DNA of 5,744 nt, taken from the NCBI GenBank assembly GCA_030637775.1, contig DAOWFY010000034.1, positions 1 through 5,744 of the forward strand, in the 5' to 3' direction. Position numbers and translations under genes: made by a program. This document shows positions 1-3,687 of this stretch, in pieces; within the stretch, counting starts at the first letter, position 1; every line of letters begins with the position of its first letter. Below the pieces are notes generated by a model. That model searched no databases and was not told where the DNA came from. It saw only the letters and a list, made by a program, of their open reading frames with translations. The DNA is from DAOVGU01 sp030637775 [NCBI: bacterium] (lineage in GTDB: Bacteria > Ratteibacteria > UBA8468).

Positions 1-1723
1 CACCATAAGTGCAGGACCAACCACTATATTCCCTTTCATGATGAGCATATCTTTCCCGGTTTAAGTTTAGGTTTATTAACCTTCTTCTTGACCCAATTCT
101 TAATTCCCGCAGAGGGATAGAAACTTCCATTATCCATTTATTTTTTCCTTTAGAGGTTTTGCTCTGCCAGGAAGAGTTCCATTTTAGGTTACGGGTTTTT
201 ATATCAGGCCGGTATGCTTCATAATGTACATCCTCAGTGTTGGCTGCAAAATGGTAGTAATTTCTTTCATCATAGTTGCTATCAATAAATATCTCAATGC
301 AATCATCTGTCCATACAGAACCGTCATGCTTTTTTTCAGTACATTTTATTTCATTGATAAACGGTTCCTCAGAGATGAAGGCAAGGTAAAGGTTTCTGTC
401 GTCCCGGAGTGCATAGCCAGTGGTCTGAACTTTGGCTAATCTTCCTCCCTCATAATAGGAGAAATTACTGGCTACCTGAGATAACCTCCAGCAGGAATCG
501 TTCAGATTCCCATCAATTATGGGTGGCTCAGAAACCTTATTGCAACAAAGGATGGGATTTACGGGAGAGAATATCACTGGAACCAAAGCCCGGTAGACTA
601 TTTTTTCTTCATCGTTGAGGAGAGTTACCACTACATTATGGAGTTTTGCTCTTCTCAGGGGAGGAGTAAGTTCATAATAGAGGGTAACCCTTTTTTCTTC
701 TTTCCCTTTTAGCTCTATGGAATATTTTCTTTCCTTGACTTTACTCCCGGAAAGAGTGAAACTCGCAACTTTTAAGACAAATTCTTCCGTACACCGGGAA
801 GGATTATTCAATTCAACCATCACCCTCCCTACCGAACTAAGATCGGAACATTCTGCGGCGAGCAATTTTGCCAAAAGTACCTTTTTTCTGAAGATAAGAG
901 AGCCAAGAGAATCGGGAGAAGGTTCTTTTTCTGCTACCGGGAACCAAAGACTTTTCTCATAACCTTCCGGGTATCTATGCCGAATAAAGTTTATTCTCCA
1001 GGACTCCTCCTCCTCAATCCTCTTTATCCCTAAGGACTTAAACGGGATTGAAAGTTCGGCATTCCAACTTTCTCTGTCAATCTGGCAGACCACCTCCCAG
1101 TCTGCCTGCCATTTTTTATCGAAGGTGGGATTATCTTCTTTGGGAACTTTTTTAGCTTCATATTTTGCATCTTTGCTATTGAAGGCAAACCGACAGTAAG
1201 ACAATTCCTTCTTTTCTGAAAGAGGAGCTAAGGCAATCTCAATCGAGTCATCTTCCGAGAGTTGGCTATCCGGTCTTTTCATCTTTGCCCTTATTTTATT
1301 TGGGTAGGGCTCTTCGCAGGAAAAACCAAAATAGATATTCCTCTTATCGTATAAGCAATAGACAGCCGTCTTGCTCTTGGCTAAACGAAAGGTCCTTGGA
1401 GAGATAAAATTTTCTGCCACTTGAGATGTTTCCCAACAGAAATCATCGAGTTTTCCATCAATCTTCGGGGGATGTTTAACATAGACGCAGGATATTAATG
1501 GAGCCATTGCCTTAAAGGAGATTTTCTTCTCTTTCTTTTCCACCCTTTTCCTAATACGGCTTACTGTGCTCCGATAGATTTTGACATCCCAATTTTTCTG
1601 AATAGGGGAGGGTCTCTTGGGATAAAGCCGTCGGTGCAGATAGGAATCAACTATCCGTAGAGAGAGAAAGGACAGGGCCACTGTTGCTAAAAGAATGAAA
1701 TTTTTCCCTCTCCTTTTAACCAT
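1..1723 (-). CDS. Membrane-anchored protein with two CBM9-like domains (C-terminus beyond window)
   Basis: The minus frame stays open from the ATG at 1723 to the left edge (574 codons), so the C-terminus is missing. Residues 1-7 are basic (MVKRRGK) and about 8-25 are hydrophobic, which fits a signal anchor or uncleaved signal peptide. Two similar domains follow, at about 75-280 and 390-574+. Each has PPxIDGxLxDxCW (85-97 and 399-412), SQVAxNF, a RNxYxxF strand followed by EEP, a DDxIEI motif (158-163, 473-478), a YEA motif, a W-rich stretch and SIPxxxL (225-231, 535-541). These are hallmarks of the CBM9/DOMON-like beta-sandwich family. A linker of about 110 residues with no recognised motif separates them. 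The family binds carbohydrate or cofactor outside the cell, but the ligand here is unknown. The start overlaps the upstream ATPase gene by 8 bp, implying coupled translation. A TTG at 1729 lies nearer a GGAAG sequence and is an alternative start. Confidence 0.85.
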   Translation of the reverse strand, partial: MVKRRGKNFILLATVALSFLSLRIVDSYLHRRLYPKRPSPIQKNWDVKIYRSTVSRIRKRVEKKEKKISFKAMAPLISCVYVKHPPKIDGKLDDFCWETSQVAENFISPRTFRLAKSKTAVYCLYDKRNIYFGFSCEEPYPNKIRAKMKRPDSQLSEDDSIEIALAPLSEKKELSYCRFAFNSKDAKYEAKKVPKEDNPTFDKKWQADWEVVCQIDRESWNAELSIPFKSLGIKRIEEEESWRINFIRHRYPEGYEKSLWFPVAEKEPSPDSLGSLIFRKKVLLAKLLAAECSDLSSVGRVMVELNNPSRCTEEFVLKVASFTLSGSKVKERKYSIELKGKEEKRVTLYYELTPPLRRAKLHNVVVTLLNDEEKIVYRALVPVIFSPVNPILCCNKVSEPPIIDGNLNDSCWRLSQVASNFSYYEGGRLAKVQTTGYALRDDRNLYLAFISEEPFINEIKCTEKKHDGSVWTDDCIEIFIDSNYDERNYYHFAANTEDVHYEAYRPDIKTRNLKWNSSWQSKTSKGKNKWIMEVSIPLRELRIGSRRRLINLNLNRERYAHHEREYSGWSCTYG

Positions 1724-2372
1724 TTTCAATGAGACTTCCTTCTTCCATTAAGAAGACTTTCTTGGCAAAGGAGTGCGCTTCCTCTTCCTCGCTGGTAGCA
1801 TAAATGACAGCCAGTCCAAATTTTTCTAAGGCTATTTTCAATTTCTCTTCAATTCTTTCTCTCCAGATTCGATCCAGATTGAGGAGAGGATTATCCAATA
1901 GAGCGACCTTCCTTATTGTCAAAAGGTAGCGAGACAAATCCAGCCGCTGCTGTTCTCCTCGTGATTGGGTAGCTGGGCGTAACCCTAAGAGAATTTTCTT
2001 TTCTATCTTCATTAAGTTGGAGACAATATCTATTCTCTCCTTTATAATCTGGAAGTACCATCTTTGATACATAAACCAATAGGGTAATCTCTTGCCAGAT
2101 TTTTCTCTTCTGTATGGAGGGTAATCCTGAAAGATGGCTACAGTTTTTGGTTCCTTTGCAAGGATTTCGGTAACAGGTTTGTTTTCCAAGAGAACTTCCC
2201 CCTCATCAGGTCTTTCTAATCCGGCAACTATTCTTAAAAAAGTTGTTTTTCCGCAGCCGCTGGGACCGAGAAGAGAGACGATTTCTCCTTCCTCTAATTT
2301 CAGGTTTACCTTCTCCAGGACCCTTTTGTTGCCAAATTTTTTACTGAGATTCTCTACCGCAAGTATCACCAT
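1716..2372 (-). CDS. ABC transporter ATP-binding protein with degenerate catalytic motifs
   Basis: 218 residues from the ATG at 2372. The Walker A motif GPSGCGKTT (36-44) is intact and Q82 of the Q-loop (FQDY) is present. The N-terminal sequence and the D-loop-like LLNLD (163-167) resemble sugar-type ABC ATPases of the MalK/UgpC group. Other catalytic elements have drifted: the LSGGQ signature reads QSRGEQQR (136-143), Walker B is VALLDNP with Asn in place of the catalytic Glu, and the switch His is Ser (ATSEEEEA). The C-terminal regulatory domain of MalK is absent. Nucleotide binding looks possible, but hydrolysis is doubtful unless a partner subunit supplies it; early decay to a pseudogene is also possible. 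No permease gene lies in the window. A GTG at 2381 would lengthen the protein by three residues, but it lies upstream of the predicted transcription start, whereas ATG 2372 has GAGG just before it. Confidence 0.85.
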   Translation of the reverse strand: MVILAVENLSKKFGNKRVLEKVNLKLEEGEIVSLLGPSGCGKTTFLRIVAGLERPDEGEVLLENKPVTEILAKEPKTVAIFQDYPPYRREKSGKRLPYWFMYQRWYFQIIKERIDIVSNLMKIEKKILLGLRPATQSRGEQQRLDLSRYLLTIRKVALLDNPLLNLDRIWRERIEEKLKIALEKFGLAVIYATSEEEEAHSFAKKVFLMEEGSLIENG

Positions 2373-2384
2373 CGTCCTCACATT

Positions 2385-2413
2385 AGTATATATAGAGGCG
2401 AGGAAGTTGTCAA
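2385..2413 (-). promoter_or_regulatory. Sigma70-type promoter for the ABC/CBM9 unit
   Basis: On the minus strand, TTGACA (2413-2408), a 17-nt spacer and TATACT (2390-2385) match the sigma70 consensus at 11 of 12 positions. The expected transcription start is near 2378, only about 6 nt before the ATG at 2372, so the mRNA would be nearly leaderless. This placement argues for ATG 2372 over GTG 2381. Confidence 0.7.
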
Positions 2414-2420
2414 CTTGACA
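2408..2420. repeat. 13-bp palindrome formed by abutting divergent -35 boxes
   Basis: TGTCAACTTGACA has two perfect 6-bp arms around a central C. Each arm is a consensus -35 hexamer (TTGACA) on opposite strands, so the two divergent promoters sit back to back one base apart. RNA polymerase binding on one side should compete with binding on the other. The palindrome could also be an operator, but no particular regulator is suggested. Confidence 0.7.
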
Positions 2421-2443
2421 TCCTATATCTTGTGTTTTATAAT
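2415..2443 (+). promoter_or_regulatory. Perfect sigma70-type promoter for nrdR-nrdD
   Basis: TTGACA (2415-2420), a 17-nt spacer and TATAAT (2438-2443) match the consensus in both hexamers with ideal spacing. Transcription should begin near 2450, leaving about 15 nt before the nrdR ATG. No Shine-Dalgarno sequence is visible there. A weaker overlapping set, TTGTGT (2430-2435) and TACAAT (2453-2458), also has 17-nt spacing and would give a leaderless nrdR transcript. Confidence 0.8.
2420..2435 (+). promoter_or_regulatory. Candidate NrdR box 1
   Basis: ATCCTATATCTTGTGT matches 13 of 16 positions of the published NrdR-box consensus acaCwAtATaTwGtgt. It starts at the last base of the -35 hexamer and covers most of the promoter spacer, where a bound repressor would block RNA polymerase. 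Its position beside nrdR and upstream of nrdD fits known NrdR regulation of ribonucleotide reductase operons. This is a by-eye match. Confidence 0.6.
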
Positions 2444-2449
2444 TAGATA

Positions 2450-2465
2450 TGATACAATATAGTGT
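2450..2465 (+). promoter_or_regulatory. Candidate NrdR box 2
   Basis: TGATACAATATAGTGT matches about 11 of 16 consensus positions. The right half (ATATAGTGT) is perfect and the left half is weak. It spans the predicted transcription start and ends directly before the nrdR ATG. Its centre is 30 bp from that of box 1, close to the three-helical-turn spacing (about 31-32 bp) known for paired NrdR boxes. Confidence 0.5.
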
Positions 2466-3011
2466 ATGAAATGTCCTTTCTGTGGAAACTCAGAGGATAA
2501 GGTTGTCGATTCCCGGGAAGCAGAGGATGGTCTGGCTGTTCGTCGCAGAAGGGAATGCCTGAAGTGTGCTCGCCGGTTTACCACTTACGAAGAGATAGAG
2601 GAAAGACCTCTTCTGGTTATAAAGCGCGATGGTCGCAGGGAGCCATTCGAGCGCAAAAAACTTGAGGTTGGAATCTTGAAGGCCTGTGAAAAAAGGCCAA
2701 TTCCCTTTGAAACAATAGAAATAATCATCGATCGTTTGGTGAGAGAATTGCGAAGGGGATTTCCGGTGGAGATAAATTCTAAAGAGATTGGGGAAAGAGT
2801 AATTAAGGAATTAAGAAAAATTGATGAGGTTGCCTACGTGAGGTTTGCTTCGGTCTATCGTCAATTCAAGGATGCAGCGGAATTTACCGAAGAGGTAAGA
2901 AGGCTCGGCAAGTTTCCTAAGCGGCACGCTCGATTTCCCCAGCGAGGAAATCTTCGCTCTCGTTGCTCCTCGCTCCCCAGCCCTCTGAGCAAGAAAGTGC
3001 AAGCTTTGTAG
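2466..3011 (+). CDS. nrdR: Transcriptional repressor NrdR with a foreign C-terminal tail
   Basis: NrdR represses ribonucleotide reductase genes in response to ATP/dATP. The sequence begins MKCPFCG, with a four-Cys zinc ribbon (C3, C6, C31, C34) and the family motif VRRRRECLKC...RRFTTYE. An ATP-cone follows at about 49-135, starting VIKRDGRREPF and ending VAYVRFASVYRQF. NrdR is normally about 150 residues, and here the native part ends near 146-150 (FTEEVRRLGK). The remaining 30 or so residues (to 181) are Arg/Ser/Pro-rich, are encoded by an inverted-repeat element, and are unlike the family. The zinc ribbon and ATP-cone are intact, so DNA binding and nucleotide sensing may be kept, although the tail could affect oligomerisation. 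The ATG is fixed by the MKCPFCG start. There is no obvious Shine-Dalgarno sequence, and the promoter carries candidate NrdR boxes, implying autoregulation. Confidence 0.95.
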   Translation: MKCPFCGNSEDKVVDSREAEDGLAVRRRRECLKCARRFTTYEEIEERPLLVIKRDGRREPFERKKLEVGILKACEKRPIPFETIEIIIDRLVRELRRGFPVEINSKEIGERVIKELRKIDEVAYVRFASVYRQFKDAAEFTEEVRRLGKFPKRHARFPQRGNLRSRCSSLPSPLSKKVQAL

Positions 3012-3077
3012 AGCATAGAGGGCTGGGACCATGCCCGCTTCGTCGCTAACAAGGCCGCTACAGAAACTTTCCTCGCC
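2902..3077. repeat. GC-rich nested inverted-repeat element (MITE- or REP-like)
   Basis: The outer arms 2902-2925 and 3077-3054 match at 18 of 24 positions when one is reverse-complemented, sharing AAGTTTC and AGCGGC. Inside are a perfect 11-bp stem (2976-2986 with 3017-3027) and a 7-bp hairpin with a 7-nt loop, GATTTCC to GGAAATC (2932-2952). The row 2941-3000 is 35/60 G+C, richer than much of the flanking sequence. The element carries no transposase gene, so if mobile it would be non-autonomous. It starts within the last native codons of nrdR, supplies its stop codon and ends 16 bp before the next gene. No clear target-site duplication is visible. Confidence 0.6.
2976..3027 (+). repeat. Perfect 11-bp hairpin stem at the nrdR stop codon
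   Basis: CCCAGCCCTCT (2976-2986) pairs perfectly with AGAGGGCTGGG (3017-3027) across a 30-nt loop. The nrdR stop codon (3009-3011) lies in the loop. No U-run follows, so an intrinsic terminator is unlikely. In the mRNA it could slow 3' decay or adjust read-through into the nrdD part of the operon. Confidence 0.6.
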
Positions 3078-3093
3078 TTTGTATATACTAATT

Positions 3094-3678
3094 ATGGAAG
3101 AAAAATTAAAAAATGTAAAAAAAAGAGACGGGAGAATTGTTCCCTTTGATAAAAATAAGATTACCGAGGCCATCTTTAAGGCAGCGAAAGCGGTAGGAGG
3201 AGAGGACCGATATTTAGCGGAAGACCTGGCCGATAGTGTTACCTTTTACCTGCAGAAACAGTTTGTTAATAAAATTCCTGCAGTAGAAGAGATTCAGGAT
3301 ATTGTGGAGAAGGTTCTCATTAAAACCGGTCATGCCAAAACGGCCAAAGCTTATATTCTCTATCGGGAAAAACGAGCCAGAATCAGAAAGATTAAGAAAG
3401 GCATTATCTTAGGAGAATTGGAAGAGGAACTGGCCTCTGGTGGCTTTACCGGTCTCTTTCTCCTTATCGGAAGATCTGAGGATGAGGTTCTCCTCTGGGA
3501 GCGAGGAAAAGTTGTTGACGCTTTAGTAAAGGAGAAAGGCCTATCAAGAAATATTGCCGAATTAATCGGTTTAGAAGTGGAAGACCAAATTCTTAATTCT
3601 AAAATGAAAGCATTATCCACTTCCTCGATTGAGGAATTGATCAATAACAAAGTGGCCGAATATAGTCAAAGAAGATGA
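3094..3678 (+). CDS. Stand-alone ATP-cone protein resembling a ribonucleotide reductase N-terminus
   Basis: 194 residues. Residues about 5-98 form an ATP-cone, with VKKRDGRIVPFDKNKI, IPAVEEIQDIVEKVL and TAKAYILYREKRARIR. The domain is close in sequence to the one at the start of the downstream NrdD. Residues about 128-188 (LLWERGKVVDALVKEKGL to STSSIEELINN) recall the helical segment that follows the ATP-cone in some class II and III reductases. The glycyl-radical barrel is absent, so this cannot be a reductase by itself. It may be a duplicated reductase N-terminus acting as a nucleotide-sensing partner of NrdD or NrdR; this role is inferred. The ATG at 3094 is chosen because residues encoded upstream, from an ATG at 3031, come from the repeat element. 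No Shine-Dalgarno sequence is visible. A TATACT at 3084-3089 could be a -10 box giving a leaderless mRNA, but no good -35 is seen. The stop codon is 9 nt before nrdD. Confidence 0.85.
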   Translation: MEEKLKNVKKRDGRIVPFDKNKITEAIFKAAKAVGGEDRYLAEDLADSVTFYLQKQFVNKIPAVEEIQDIVEKVLIKTGHAKTAKAYILYREKRARIRKIKKGIILGELEEELASGGFTGLFLLIGRSEDEVLLWERGKVVDALVKEKGLSRNIAELIGLEVEDQILNSKMKALSTSSIEELINNKVAEYSQRR

Positions 3679-3682
3679 GGAG
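3677..3682 (+). promoter_or_regulatory. Shine-Dalgarno sequence of nrdD
   Basis: GAGGAG lies 5 nt before the ATG at 3688 and overlaps the stop codon of the ATP-cone gene. This fixes the nrdD start and suggests translational coupling. It is the clearest ribosome-binding site in the window; the two preceding plus-strand genes lack one. Confidence 0.8.
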
Positions 3683-3687
3683 ATACG

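Noticed and set aside
224-962. Plus-strand open frames at 224-439, 409-618 and 717-962
   Set aside because: They lie antisense to the long CBM9-like gene, have no recognisable motifs, and conflict with a 574-codon minus frame with clear domain repeats.
2134-2418. Plus-strand open frame antisense to the ABC ATPase N-terminus
   Set aside because: It overlaps the Walker A coding region and the promoter pair, and its translation has no family features.
2373-2465. Cobalamin or other riboswitch upstream of the reductase operon
   Set aside because: The predicted leader is only about 15 nt, too short for a riboswitch.
2976-3027. Rho-independent terminator between nrdR and the ATP-cone gene
   Set aside because: The stem is strong, but the loop is 30 nt and no T-run follows.
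3031-3093. Upstream ATG at 3031 as the start of the ATP-cone gene
   Set aside because: The extra 21 residues come from the inverted repeat, while the ATP-cone family sequence begins at the ATG at 3094.
2811-3173. Minus-strand open frames over the repeat element and its flanks (2811-3173, 2861-3052)
   Set aside because: They run antisense to nrdR and the ATP-cone gene, and their translations only mirror the palindrome.
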